Made by a program: the position numbers and the translations under genes. From contig NZ_UGNX01000001.1 of assembly GCF_900452415.1 (NCBI RefSeq), positions 868,001-932,000 of the forward strand: a stretch of DNA of 64,000 nucleotides. Direction: 5' to 3'. Within the stretch, counting starts at the first letter, position 1. The number at the start of each line of letters is the position of its first letter. Shown in pieces: positions 36,938 to 46,019 of this stretch. Source of the stretch: Legionella cincinnatiensis (GTDB taxonomy: Bacteria > Pseudomonadota > Gammaproteobacteria > Legionellales > Legionellaceae). The notes under the pieces are model-generated. The model saw only the letters and a program-made list of their open reading frames with translations, was not told the DNA's origin and searched no databases.

Positions 36938-36989
36938 GGAGCTGTTGACAGGAGACGCGGGTCTTTGAAGACGAATCGTCAACAGATCT
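36938..36989. mobile_element. 52-bp minimal relative of the TA-flanked inverted-repeat element
   Basis: It begins GGAGCTGTTGAC and ends GTCAACAGATCT, with TA directly outside each end (36936-36937 and 36990-36991). The termini and flanks match the 295-bp element at 1736-2030 (GGGGCTGTTGAC), so it looks like a deleted derivative. It lies between htpX and the TetR gene. Confidence 0.55.
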
Positions 36990-37062
36990 TAGCTAGATAT
37001 GGGTTTCCACGTGGCGAAAATAACAAAAGCCTTGAACCAATGGGCCTAAGAGCAATGATTTT

Positions 37063-37914
37063 TTAGCACATTGCTCTTAATCTTGCTACTCGTTCTGCTG
37101 TTAAGGGATGAGTTGAAAATAGATTGGCCAATTTTTCTCCATTTAATGGATTAACGATAAACATATGTGCTGTTGAGGGGTGTGTTTCTGCTTCCTTAAA
37201 AAAACGTTCATGGCTCGCTTGCTCGAGCTTTAATAAGGCATTAGCAAGCCATCTTGGATTGCCACAAATACGTGCTCCACCAGCATCTGCCTCGAATTCA
37301 CGAGAGCGTGATATAGCCATTTGAATTAATCCTGCTGCCAGAGGAGCAACTATCATCATAACAATTCCAACAACAGGGTGTACACTTTCTTCATTATTTG
37401 AATGGTTACCAAACATAGAAAGCCACATAAACATATTGGCAATCCCACTAATTGCTCCCGCTATAGTCGCACTGACCACACTAATTAAAGTGTCGTGGTG
37501 AATTACATGAGCTAATTCATGAGATAAGACTCCTGTTATTTCTTCTTTAGTCAATCGTTCCAATAAGCCTGTGGTAACTGCGATACTTGCATTTTCAGGG
37601 TTTCTTCCTGTTGCAAATGCGTTTGGAGTCGTGTTATTAATTAAATAAACTTTGGGCACAGGCGTTCCTGCTCGGTGAGCGAGTCCTGATACAATATCAG
37701 AGACAAAATGACTGGAAGATAACGGCTCAGCGTTATACATTCTTAAAACAAGAGTATCTGAGTACCAGTATGCTGAAAAATTCATAATTCCCGCAAATAT
37801 TAATGCAATCAACATTCCGCTGGTTCCTCCAAGCAATCCACCAATAATAACAAGCAATGCTGTTAGAGCGGCAAGCAAGAGAAAGGTTTTCAGATTATTT
37901 ATCATTTTTATCAC
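37063..37914 (-). CDS. htpX: Membrane zinc protease HtpX
   Basis: A 283-residue M48 metalloprotease of the inner membrane that degrades misfolded membrane proteins alongside FtsH. Two N-terminal transmembrane helices (residues about 8-48) precede the zinc site HELAH at 132-136. Two more hydrophobic segments follow, then [15 protein letters not shown] supplies the third zinc ligand. The length fits the family. Confidence 0.93.
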   Translation of the reverse strand: MIKMINNLKTFLLLAALTALLVIIGGLLGGTSGMLIALIFAGIMNFSAYWYSDTLVLRMYNAEPLSSSHFVSDIVSGLAHRAGTPVPKVYLINNTTPNAFATGRNPENASIAVTTGLLERLTKEEITGVLSHELAHVIHHDTLISVVSATIAGAISGIANMFMWLSMFGNHSNNEESVHPVVGIVMMIVAPLAAGLIQMAISRSREFEADAGGARICGNPRWLANALLKLEQASHERFFKEAETHPSTAHMFIVNPLNGEKLANLFSTHPLTAERVARLRAMC

Positions 37915-38029
37915 TCATCATTCATCGTTACTATTTCTAATAATGAGGGCAGATATAAAAATTTCAACTTTGATGATCTTATTGAGTTTTTATTGAAGTT
38001 ATTCTCAATTATGCAAATGCATACAAAAC

Positions 38030-38063
38030 AAAAAGCCTGGGGATTTTTTACTTCGCCCAGGCC
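38030..38063 (-). terminator. Intrinsic terminator after ctpA
   Basis: On the minus strand GCCTGGG pairs with CCCAGGC across a 14-base loop and is followed by TTTTTG. It lies 34 bases beyond the ctpA stop. Confidence 0.7.
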
Positions 38064-38096
38064 ATAAAGCTAAAAATCATTGGGAAAATAAATCGA

Positions 38097-39449
38097 TTAT
38101 CTGTTTGCTAGAGACATACCTTCCAATACGGTCAATGCAGCGTAGAGTTGATAGTCATTGTGCATTAAGTCATCCAATACTGCTTTGGCGCTTTTTGCTT
38201 TGGTCTTTTCTACACTTTTGTTAAGTATATGTCCATTCAGATCTGCTTCACTAAATCCAGTTGCATCCGCAGGCTTAGCTGCATTTTTTGGAATTTCTAC
38301 TTCGTTTACTACGATATCAGGAATAATTCCTGTTGCTTGGATGGATGTTCCTGAAGGCGTATAGTAAAGCGCTGTAGTTAGCTTAATTCCTGTTTTATTA
38401 TCTAAAGGTAATACAGTTTGTACTGAGCCTTTGCCAAAACTTGTTGTACCCAGAATTACTGCTCGTTTATTGTCTTTCAGTGCTCCAGCTACAATTTCAG
38501 CAGCAGAGGCGGAACCATTATTGATGAGCACAACCATTGGTGCATTATGTAAAACGTCCATTCCTTTTGATAAAGCAGTGAAATCTGAACCGGGTAATCG
38601 TCCTTTAGTAGACACAATAGTTTCTGGTTTGCCTGATTTATCTTTGCCTAAAAATGCATCAGAAACCTGGATGGCTGAATCAAGTAATCCTCCTGGATTG
38701 TTTCTTAAATCCAGTATAAGACCTTTTAATTTACCGCCAGATTTTTGTTTCAGTTGAGCAATCGCTTGTAACATATCTTTTCCAGTTAAAGCTTGGAATT
38801 GAGTTAAACGAATGTAACCATATCCTGGAGCTAGCATTTTGCTTTGAACACTTTTAATTTGAATCACTTCTCGCACTAAATCAAAAGTCAGTGCTTTATT
38901 CACTCCTTTACGGAGTATTGTTAATTCAATGGTACTTCCAGCTTTACCGCGCATTATGTTGACTGCATCTTTAAGAGAGAGTCCTTGAACGGATTCTTTT
39001 CCTAATTTGATGATATAGTCCCCAGATTTAATTCCTGCCTTAAAGGCGGGAGTATCAACAAGTGGAGTGACCACTTTGACAACCCCATCTTCCATGGTTA
39101 CTTCTAGGCCTAGGCCACCAAATTCACCGCTAGTAGATGTTTGTAATTCTTTAAACTCTTCTTCATCCAGATAGCTGGAGTGAGGATCAAGCCCACTGAG
39201 CATTCCACGAATGGCATTATCAAAAAGTTCTTTATCATCTATAGGCTTAACATAATATTTTTTAATTTCACCAATTGCATTGGAAAATCTTTGTACATCT
39301 TCTAAGGGTACTGCTTTGGAGTCTGAATTGGAGGCATTGCTTGATGTATCTGTATTAAACTCATCATCTGCGAACACGGGCAGAGACAACATAAGAGTCA
39401 TTGCATACGCTATTGCAAGCGAGCATGATTGTAGTTTTCTTAGCAACAT
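38097..39449 (-). CDS. ctpA: C-terminal processing protease (S41 family)
   Basis: A 450-residue periplasmic serine protease with a signal peptide (first 27 residues, ending VFA). A PDZ domain spans about residues 95-180 (GGLGLEVTMEDGVVKV, GIKSGDYIIKLG). The catalytic segment NNGSASAAEIVAGAL carries the serine, and GTTSFGKGSVQTVLPL the lysine of the Ser/Lys dyad. It is the last gene of the gpmI-envC-ctpA group, a common proteobacterial arrangement linking cell-wall enzymes. Confidence 0.93.
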   Translation of the reverse strand: MLLRKLQSCSLAIAYAMTLMLSLPVFADDEFNTDTSSNASNSDSKAVPLEDVQRFSNAIGEIKKYYVKPIDDKELFDNAIRGMLSGLDPHSSYLDEEEFKELQTSTSGEFGGLGLEVTMEDGVVKVVTPLVDTPAFKAGIKSGDYIIKLGKESVQGLSLKDAVNIMRGKAGSTIELTILRKGVNKALTFDLVREVIQIKSVQSKMLAPGYGYIRLTQFQALTGKDMLQAIAQLKQKSGGKLKGLILDLRNNPGGLLDSAIQVSDAFLGKDKSGKPETIVSTKGRLPGSDFTALSKGMDVLHNAPMVVLINNGSASAAEIVAGALKDNKRAVILGTTSFGKGSVQTVLPLDNKTGIKLTTALYYTPSGTSIQATGIIPDIVVNEVEIPKNAAKPADATGFSEADLNGHILNKSVEKTKAKSAKAVLDDLMHNDYQLYAALTVLEGMSLANR

Positions 39450-39538
39450 AACGATCTCCTCAGATACCGGCTAGAATATAAGCCATTTTCTTTTGTTATA
39501 ATTATTGAAATGCAATTTAGGTGCCAGGGATCAAAAAT

Positions 39539-40762
39539 CTAGGACAACCAGTTTAATGGCGGAATAGCCCTTCCCTTTAATCTTATTTCAAAGTATAGAC
39601 CGTTTTGTTTAATTCCGCCGCTATGGCCTACACTCGCAATTTGTTCATTTTGACTGACGTATTGTCCTTGTCTTTTAAATAAAGACTGATTATGAGCATA
39701 CAAAGTCATGAAACCTTGGCCGTGATCAATAATAAGGAGTAATCCATAACCTTTAAGCCAATCACTAAACACGATTTTGCCTGGATAAACGGCAGTAACT
39801 ACTGCTCCTTCTTTGGCAAAAAATGTCACTCCTTGATGCATTTTGCGAAATGATCGGCCCTGAGTCTGAACTGGAAGCGGCAATTTTTTGCGCATCTGAC
39901 TAAAAGGCTTGCTGGTTTGGGTAATGCTTTGCTGGGATAATGATTTTAATAAGCGTGCTAAATTCTCTTTATTTTTTTTAGCTTCATGTAATGTATTTTG
40001 TTTGTCTTGGATTTCATGATTAAGTGATTGAATTAGAGCGGTATGATAACCTTTATTTTGGTTTAGTTTTTCCTGATGTTGTGTTAATTCAGTTTTAAGT
40101 TGTTTGTTGGCTAGGAGTTCAGATCGGAGTTCTTCTTTACTTTTATTAAGGTTTTTACGCGTTTTATCGATGTGCTCGATAAGTTGTTGTCGTGATTTAA
40201 CGATATATTGATAATAGGTTAAAATTCGACTTATTTTATTTGGATCATCTTGATTGAGTAACAGTTTAAGCGGTTGATATTCGCCCATTTGGTAACGTGC
40301 ACGTAGGTGATTTGTCAGTAATTGTTGTTGGGTCGTAAGTTGCTTGTTTAGTTGATTGACCTGATCTTGTAGCCCAACAATTTTCTTTTCGGTACTATTT
40401 ATATCATTTTGTATCGAGCGTAGCTTTTGCACACCCTCACCGATTTGTTTTTCAGTTTCGGAAAGCTCTTTATTTAAAACACCACGTTTATCGTGCGCAG
40501 AATTTAATGTTTGTTGTAAGCTATTAATTTGAGCATCTAATTGTTTGAGCTTATTTTGTGTTTGCAGTACAGAAGGGGATGATTCTGCATAAAGATTGAA
40601 GCAAAACAGCACCCCAAAAAGAGAGCTGTTCAAATAAATAAGCGCTTTTTGCCACTGGCTACGTTTACGCTCTTGATTTCTTTTGACCAAGGAGAAAGAA
40701 CGACTTCGCTTGGTATCAGACTGATTTGAGCTATAACAAATAATACAATTACGTTTATTCAT
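39539..40762 (-). CDS. envC: Murein hydrolase activator EnvC-like protein
   Basis: A 407-residue protein with a basic N-terminus, one hydrophobic segment (about 42-58), a long coiled coil (about 65-270) and a C-terminal LytM/M23 fold (VVTAVYPGKIVFSDWLKGYG, VGHSGG, LYFEIRLKG). In the LytM domain the first zinc motif reads HQGVTF where active enzymes have HxGxD, and the last motif is LYFEIR instead of LHFEIR. It is therefore probably catalytically inactive and activates amidases at the division septum, as EnvC does in E. coli. The first codons overlap the last eight bases of gpmI, which suggests translational coupling. Confidence 0.87.
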   Translation of the reverse strand: MNKRNCIICYSSNQSDTKRSRSFSLVKRNQERKRSQWQKALIYLNSSLFGVLFCFNLYAESSPSVLQTQNKLKQLDAQINSLQQTLNSAHDKRGVLNKELSETEKQIGEGVQKLRSIQNDINSTEKKIVGLQDQVNQLNKQLTTQQQLLTNHLRARYQMGEYQPLKLLLNQDDPNKISRILTYYQYIVKSRQQLIEHIDKTRKNLNKSKEELRSELLANKQLKTELTQHQEKLNQNKGYHTALIQSLNHEIQDKQNTLHEAKKNKENLARLLKSLSQQSITQTSKPFSQMRKKLPLPVQTQGRSFRKMHQGVTFFAKEGAVVTAVYPGKIVFSDWLKGYGLLLIIDHGQGFMTLYAHNQSLFKRQGQYVSQNEQIASVGHSGGIKQNGLYFEIRLKGRAIPPLNWLS

Positions 40763-42296
40763 GAATATTTTTTTCTAATAATGAATGCCCAGTCATTTCA
40801 GCTGGAGGAGTAATTCCGAGTAAGGTCAACATAGTTGGCGCAATATCGATTAAACTTCCTTCACTGCGAGTAAAATGCCAAAGTCCCCCAACGTATACTA
40901 AAGGGACAGGCTCACTTGTATGAGCAGTATGTGCTTGATGGGTGTTTTCGTCAAACATTTCTTCAGCATTGCCATGATCTGCTGTAATCAGTAATTGTCC
41001 ACCATGTTGGGCTAATGCATGCCATACTCGACTCATACATTGATCCAGGCATTCTATGGCAGAAAGAGTTGCTGCAAAATCCCCGCTATGACCAACCATA
41101 TCTGCATTAGCATAATTACAAATAATTACATCATATGCTTGGCTGTTAATCGCCTCAACTAAATGCTCGGTTAATTGCGGGGCGCTCATTTCAGGTTGTA
41201 AATTATAGGTGGCAACTTTAGGAGATGGAATCAGCACTCGCTCTTCATTGGGAAAAACATTCTCATTGCCGCCATTTAAGAAAAAAGTGACATGGGCATA
41301 TTTTTCGGTTTCTGCGATACGTAATTGGCTTAATCCATGGGTGGCAAGAACTTCTCCTAAGGTATTATTTAAGGGAATTGGAGGAAACGCTGATGTTGTG
41401 GGCAAGTTTTTATCATATTGAGTCATACTCACAAAATAAGACAATTGAGGTCGAAGTGTTCGGTGAAACTTTTTAAATTCGGGATCAAGAAAAGCAGTAG
41501 TGAGTTGGCGGGCTCTATCTGCACGAAAATTAAAAAATAAAACGGCATCACCATCTTTAATTGGATGTTGTTTGCCAATTCGAGTCGGCGGTATAAATTC
41601 GTCTGACAGATTTTCCAGATAATACGACTTTATTGCGGTTTCTGCATCTGCATAATGATACTTACCCTCACTTTGGGTTAATAAGGTATAAACTTGCTCT
41701 ATTCTGTTCCACCGATTATCTCTATCCATCGCATAATAACGCCCGCTAATCGAAGCTATAGTCGCTACTGGGTGAATTTTAAAGTATGCATTGAGGCGCT
41801 CTAAGCTTGGTAATGCGCTTTGCGGCGGTGTGTCGCGTCCATCTAGGAATAAATGCAGATAAACCGCAGTAAATTTTTGTTGTGCGCATAAGTCAAGTAA
41901 AGCAAATAAATGTTGCTCATGGCTATGAACCCCTCCTGGAGAGAATAATCCCATGATATGTAACGTTTTCTCGGTTTTTTGTAATGTAGTGATAACCTTA
42001 TAAAAAACTGGATTATTCGCGAACTCACCATTTTTTATACTTTTATTAATCCGAGTAAAATCTTGTTCTATTATCCGGCCTGCGCCAATATGCATATGTC
42101 CTACTTCTGAATTACCCATTTGCGCATCAGGTAACCCTACAGAATCACCAGATGCTTGCAAAAGAATATGCGGGCAGTTTTCCCACCATTCATCCCATTG
42201 TGGTGTCTTAGCTTGGGCAATAGCATTGTATTGGTTATTTTCGTTATATCCCCAACCATCCAAAATCATAAGCAACAATGGTGCTTTTTTTTGCAT
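40755..42296 (-). CDS. gpmI: 2,3-bisphosphoglycerate-independent phosphoglycerate mutase
   Basis: This 513-residue enzyme interconverts 3- and 2-phosphoglycerate using two Mn ions. The alkaline-phosphatase-like metal sites are clear: LMILDGWG at the start, the phosphoserine in MGNSEVGHMHIG, DGRDTPP, and the late ITADHGNAEEM with HTAHTSEPVPL. Length is standard. First gene of the gpmI-envC-ctpA group; divergent from uppS across 327 bp, half of which is a dispersed repeat. Confidence 0.96.
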   Translation of the reverse strand: MQKKAPLLLMILDGWGYNENNQYNAIAQAKTPQWDEWWENCPHILLQASGDSVGLPDAQMGNSEVGHMHIGAGRIIEQDFTRINKSIKNGEFANNPVFYKVITTLQKTEKTLHIMGLFSPGGVHSHEQHLFALLDLCAQQKFTAVYLHLFLDGRDTPPQSALPSLERLNAYFKIHPVATIASISGRYYAMDRDNRWNRIEQVYTLLTQSEGKYHYADAETAIKSYYLENLSDEFIPPTRIGKQHPIKDGDAVLFFNFRADRARQLTTAFLDPEFKKFHRTLRPQLSYFVSMTQYDKNLPTTSAFPPIPLNNTLGEVLATHGLSQLRIAETEKYAHVTFFLNGGNENVFPNEERVLIPSPKVATYNLQPEMSAPQLTEHLVEAINSQAYDVIICNYANADMVGHSGDFAATLSAIECLDQCMSRVWHALAQHGGQLLITADHGNAEEMFDENTHQAHTAHTSEPVPLVYVGGLWHFTRSEGSLIDIAPTMLTLLGITPPAEMTGHSLLEKNIHE

Positions 42297-42463
42297 GTAA
42301 TACTCCGCAAAATAGGATCAAATTTAGAGGAAAGATTATACATGACTTAAGTTGCAATGCATTCCTTAGTATCTAAGAAATTCTCACAAAATTAGAACAA
42401 TTTTGTATAGGACAGTGTACTTCTCTGCATAAATTTGTGCATGTCCGAAAAGTATTCATTAAT

Positions 42464-42620
42464 GTTCGATATAAAAATAAACGTCATTTTTTATATCGAA
42501 CTGATTTTATTTAGAACTTGATTCCCTATAAATGCGACGCATTTTATGGAATAACGTTCGTTTAGCGACGTCAAGGCAGCATGGAAGTTCCTTTACGTCG
42601 AGCTCGCGTTATTTAGATAA
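42464..42620. repeat. GTTCGATATAA hairpin repeat, left of uppS
   Basis: It starts GTTCGATATAAAAATAA, pairing with TTTTTTATATCGAAC, then GATTCCCTATAAATGCGACG, GGAATAACGTTCGTTTAGCGAC and a GC-rich tail. It is homologous in inverse orientation to 43401-43550 on the other side of uppS. The remaining part of the gap (42297-42463) is AT-rich with nothing recognisable beyond the gpmI 5' region. Confidence 0.75.
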
Positions 42621-42689
42621 TTTTTGAGTAGTGACATTTTTAGGTTAAAGAAGTTAGACTATGCACTATTTATTAGTTTGAGAAGAATA

Positions 42690-43400
42690 GTGTTAGAGCA
42701 AAAAATTCCTCAGCATATTGCTATTGTTATGGATGGAAATGGTCGTTGGGCTGAAAGTAAAGGGTTGGCTCGCATTGAAGGTCATAAAGCAGGTGTGGAA
42801 TCTGTGAAAAAAATGATTCGTAGCTGTATGACAAAAGGAGTTCCCTATCTTAGTTTATTTGCTTTTAGTTCTGAAAACTGGTTACGTCCTGTTGAAGAGG
42901 TAAGTTTCTTAATGGAATTATTTCTAGAGTCTCTGCGCAAAGAGATAGCAGAATTAAATCAGCATGGAATAAGGATGCGTTTTACTGGAAATCGTAGTTC
43001 TTTATCGTCAGTGTTACAAAAACAAATGCATGAAGCAGAAGTTTTAACGGCAAAAAATGAGCAATTTACTTTGAACATAGTTGTTAATTATGGTGGTAAA
43101 TGGGATGTGGCGAATGCAGCCAAAAAAATAGCGCAAGCAGTTATGCGTAGTGAATTGAAGATTGATGAGATTAATGAAACCAGTTTTGCTCATTATTTGG
43201 ATACAGAGGGATTGCCTGATCCTGATTTATTCATTCGTACTAGTGGCGAGCTGCGGATTAGTAATTTTTTCCTTTGGCAACTTGCTTACACGGAGCTTTA
43301 TTTTAGCGAAGTTCATTGGCCAGATTTCGGAGAGGATGAATTTGAGTTGGCGCTAGCCTCTTTTAATAAAAGAAAAAGAAGATTTGGGCAGATTTCTTAA
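42690..43400 (+). CDS. uppS: Undecaprenyl diphosphate synthase
   Basis: This cis-prenyltransferase makes the C55 carrier lipid for peptidoglycan and O-antigen. The signatures [34 protein letters not shown] and [15 protein letters not shown] are complete. The start is uncertain: an in-frame TTG at 42624 extends it by 22 residues, but GTG 42690 ([16 protein letters not shown]) fits the usual family start and has GAGAAG four bases upstream. First gene of the envelope cluster, separated from cdsA by a repeat. Confidence 0.92.
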   Translation: MLEQKIPQHIAIVMDGNGRWAESKGLARIEGHKAGVESVKKMIRSCMTKGVPYLSLFAFSSENWLRPVEEVSFLMELFLESLRKEIAELNQHGIRMRFTGNRSSLSSVLQKQMHEAEVLTAKNEQFTLNIVVNYGGKWDVANAAKKIAQAVMRSELKIDEINETSFAHYLDTEGLPDPDLFIRTSGELRISNFFLWQLAYTELYFSEVHWPDFGEDEFELALASFNKRKRRFGQIS

Positions 43401-43550
43401 TTAACGTGAGTTCGACATAAAGAGCATTTCTATGCTTGTTATGTCGCTAAACGAACGTTATCCCGTAAAATGGGTAGCGTTTATACGGGATCCAGTTTTA
43501 AAATTGGAATAGTTCGATATAAAAAATTACATTATTTTTATATCGAACTC
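43401..43550. repeat. GTTCGATATAA hairpin repeat, right of uppS (inverted copy)
   Basis: It starts directly after the uppS stop with TTAACGTGAGTTCGACATAA and ends with the hairpin GTTCGATATAAAAAATT...TTTTATATCGAAC. The middle contains GTCGCTAAACGAACGTTATC, CCGTAAAA...TTTATACGGG, the exact inverse order of the copy left of uppS. Confidence 0.75.
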
Positions 43551-43582
43551 ACAAATTAATTTTAAACCATAAGGGCAATATC

Positions 43583-44365
43583 ATGTTCCTACAACGTCTT
43601 ATAACTGCATTGATTCTAGTTCCTTTGGTTTTGTGGCTGATTTTTTATGGCAATCAATGGCTTTTAGCCGGAATAGCCTTAATCGTTTATATTGCTGCGG
43701 GTCGAGAATCTTTCCAATTAATTCCTATAAAAAAAATCAGCACTCAAGTTGGATTTCTTTTATTGCTGCTGTTGTGTTTGTGGGGTTGTGGTTATTTATT
43801 TCCCTACTGGTTAGTCTTAGGCTTGATTATATGGGGTTTGATTATTGTTGCGATACTCACTTTTCCTAACTCACAGAAATATTGGGGCTATCCTGTTATT
43901 GTTGCCGCCACTTGTTTGTTATTGTTGCCTTTATTTTTGCAAAGTCTCTTTCATTTATATAGTTTATCTCAGGGCAAAGAGTTATTGATTTACTTATTGT
44001 TTTTAATTTGGGCATCAGACTCAGGCGCTTATTTTAGTGGTAAAACTATGGGAAAACATAAGTTAATTCCTCAAGTTAGCCCGGGAAAATCGTGGGAAGG
44101 GGTAATTGGAGGGGTGGTTTTATCCTTGATCGTTGCCTGGGGTGGTTATTATTATTTTAACCCTGTTGCTCAGGTTCATTGGTTTGTTTTGGCCTTATGT
44201 ACTATAATAATTGCAATCTTCGGAGATTTATTTATCAGTATATTGAAGCGCAGGTGTCATTTAAAAGATACAGGCGCCATAATTCCTGGTCATGGGGGTA
44301 TCTTAGATCGTTTGGATAGTTTGATTGCAGCTTTACCTTTATTTTATTTCGGATTAACTATGTAA
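43583..44365 (+). CDS. cdsA: Phosphatidate cytidylyltransferase
   Basis: A 260-residue inner-membrane enzyme that makes CDP-diacylglycerol from phosphatidate and CTP. About seven hydrophobic segments are followed by the family signature near the C-terminus (SILKRRCHLKDTGAIIPGHG then GILDRLDSL). DSGAYFSGKTMGKHKLIP, in the middle, is also typical. It supplies the substrate used by PssA, encoded 21 kb away. The repeat between uppS and this gene implies its own promoter or read-through. Confidence 0.93.
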   Translation: MFLQRLITALILVPLVLWLIFYGNQWLLAGIALIVYIAAGRESFQLIPIKKISTQVGFLLLLLLCLWGCGYLFPYWLVLGLIIWGLIIVAILTFPNSQKYWGYPVIVAATCLLLLPLFLQSLFHLYSLSQGKELLIYLLFLIWASDSGAYFSGKTMGKHKLIPQVSPGKSWEGVIGGVVLSLIVAWGGYYYFNPVAQVHWFVLALCTIIIAIFGDLFISILKRRCHLKDTGAIIPGHGGILDRLDSLIAALPLFYFGLTM

Positions 44366-44388
44366 CCTCTTGAGTTAACCTTTAAAGC

Positions 44389-44484
44389 TGTTTGGACTTA
44401 ATAATTAATCAATAAACAGGATGTTTTTGGCAGGTCGCACCTTGCAGGTGAGCACCTACTTTTATATTTTTGTAAGTCTAAACA
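44389..44484. repeat. 96-bp inverted-repeat mini-element between cdsA and rseP
   Basis: TGTTTGGACTTA at 44389-44400 and TAAGTCTAAACA at 44473-44484 are inverted with one mismatch. Inside lies CACCTTGCAGGTG, a small palindrome. No coding capacity. Confidence 0.5.
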
Positions 44485-44531
44485 ATTGGAGAGCGATCAG
44501 GGGTGTTACTACTATTTTTTAGGATAGCACT

Positions 44532-45884
44532 ATGCTTTCAACTCTGCTTTATTTTTTCTTAGCTTTAATCTTATTAGTTACAATTCATGAGTACGGCCAT
44601 TTTCAAGTGGCACGTTGGTGTGGTGTTAAAGTACTTCGTTTTTCTTTTGGCTTTGGACCTATTTTGGCGCGATGGCAAGGTAAAAAAGGAACAGAATACG
44701 CCTGGTCTTTATTCCCGTTGGGGGGATATGTCAAAATGCTTGATGAGTCTGAGGGCGAAGTAGCAGAAAATGAACGTCATTTAGCATTTAATAACCAACC
44801 ACTGTGGAAAAGGGCAGCAATTGTTTTTGCAGGCCCCTTATTTAATTTTCTTTTTGCTTTTGTTGCTTTATGGTTGGTGTTAGTTATTGGGATGCCGTCT
44901 TTAGCCCCTATTGTTGAAGCTGTAAAACCCAACAGCATTGCTGCCCATGGGGGTCTAGAAGCAAAAGAAGAAATTATTGCACTCAATGGTAGTAAGATAA
45001 ATAGCTGGCGTGATTTTCAATATGCCATTATGCCTCTTGTTGGTTCTGAAGAAACCATACAATTAACGGTTAAATCATTGGTTGATGGACGTCAACATCA
45101 AGTATTTTTACCTTTGGCTCATTGGCAATTGGATAGCAAAAGGCCTGATCCACTCCAAAGTTTGGGTATAGAGCCTTTTATTCCTTCAATTCCTCCTGTT
45201 GTTGGGGAAGTAGTACCTGATTCTCCGGCAGCAAAATCTGGATTACAAAATGGCGATATTATTTTAAGTGTCGATGGTAAGTCTTTCAAAGACTGGTTGT
45301 TCCTCGTTGATTTTGTGCAGAAACATCCAGATAAATCATTAACATTAACTATTAAAAGAAATAAAGCAATACAAAAAATTATGGTACATACTGGAAGCCA
45401 GGAAAATAAGGGTAAAATTGAAGGCTTTTTAGGTGTACGCTCACAGAAAGTTAAGTGGCCTGCACACTGGTTACGCTTAGAAAGACAAGATCCTTTTACG
45501 GCCATAGGCACGTCATTAAAACAAACAACCCAATTAACAAGTGCAACATTTACATTAATGGGCAGATTAGTAATGGGTAAGTTAGGGCTAAATAGTATTA
45601 GTGGCCCAGTTGGTATCGCTCAAGGGGCAGGAGATTCCGGAAGAAATGGACTAGCTGCTTATTTGTTTTTCCTTGCACTAGTAAGTATCAGCTTAGGCGC
45701 ATTAAATTTATTACCTATTCCTATGCTGGATGGTGGTCATTTATTGTATTATTTGGTGGAAGCCATTCAACGTAAGCCTGTATCTAATGGTTTAAAATCA
45801 GCAGGAGCTTATTTTGGTTTATTACTATTAGTCGTGCTTATGTTTATAGCAATAACCAATGATTTATCCAGGCTTACAGGTTAG
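44532..45884 (+). CDS. rseP: RIP site-2 zinc metalloprotease RseP
   Basis: A 450-residue intramembrane protease. The zinc site HEYGH lies in the first helix (VTIHEYGHFQVARW) and the second motif is NLLPIPMLDGGHLLYY near the C-terminus. Two PDZ domains lie between, at about residues 120-200 and 215-295. It cleaves anti-sigma factors and remnant signal peptides. The order uppS-cdsA-rseP-bamA is conserved. Confidence 0.95.
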   Translation: MLSTLLYFFLALILLVTIHEYGHFQVARWCGVKVLRFSFGFGPILARWQGKKGTEYAWSLFPLGGYVKMLDESEGEVAENERHLAFNNQPLWKRAAIVFAGPLFNFLFAFVALWLVLVIGMPSLAPIVEAVKPNSIAAHGGLEAKEEIIALNGSKINSWRDFQYAIMPLVGSEETIQLTVKSLVDGRQHQVFLPLAHWQLDSKRPDPLQSLGIEPFIPSIPPVVGEVVPDSPAAKSGLQNGDIILSVDGKSFKDWLFLVDFVQKHPDKSLTLTIKRNKAIQKIMVHTGSQENKGKIEGFLGVRSQKVKWPAHWLRLERQDPFTAIGTSLKQTTQLTSATFTLMGRLVMGKLGLNSISGPVGIAQGAGDSGRNGLAAYLFFLALVSISLGALNLLPIPMLDGGHLLYYLVEAIQRKPVSNGLKSAGAYFGLLLLVVLMFIAITNDLSRLTG

Positions 45885-46019
45885 TTATAGTACCTATATG
45901 CTCCAAAGGATTGGAGCAAAACCTTGACAGTAGTTTCTACTTCCTATAAAAAGTGGTTCAATTTTTAGTGTACCGATTTTGGTATTAAAAGTGCACGTAG
46001 TACTGGGCGTAAAATAATA

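Noticed and set aside
42624..42689. Upstream TTG start for uppS
   Set aside because: It would add 22 residues not seen at the usual family start, and the codon lies against the end of a dispersed repeat. It remains possible.
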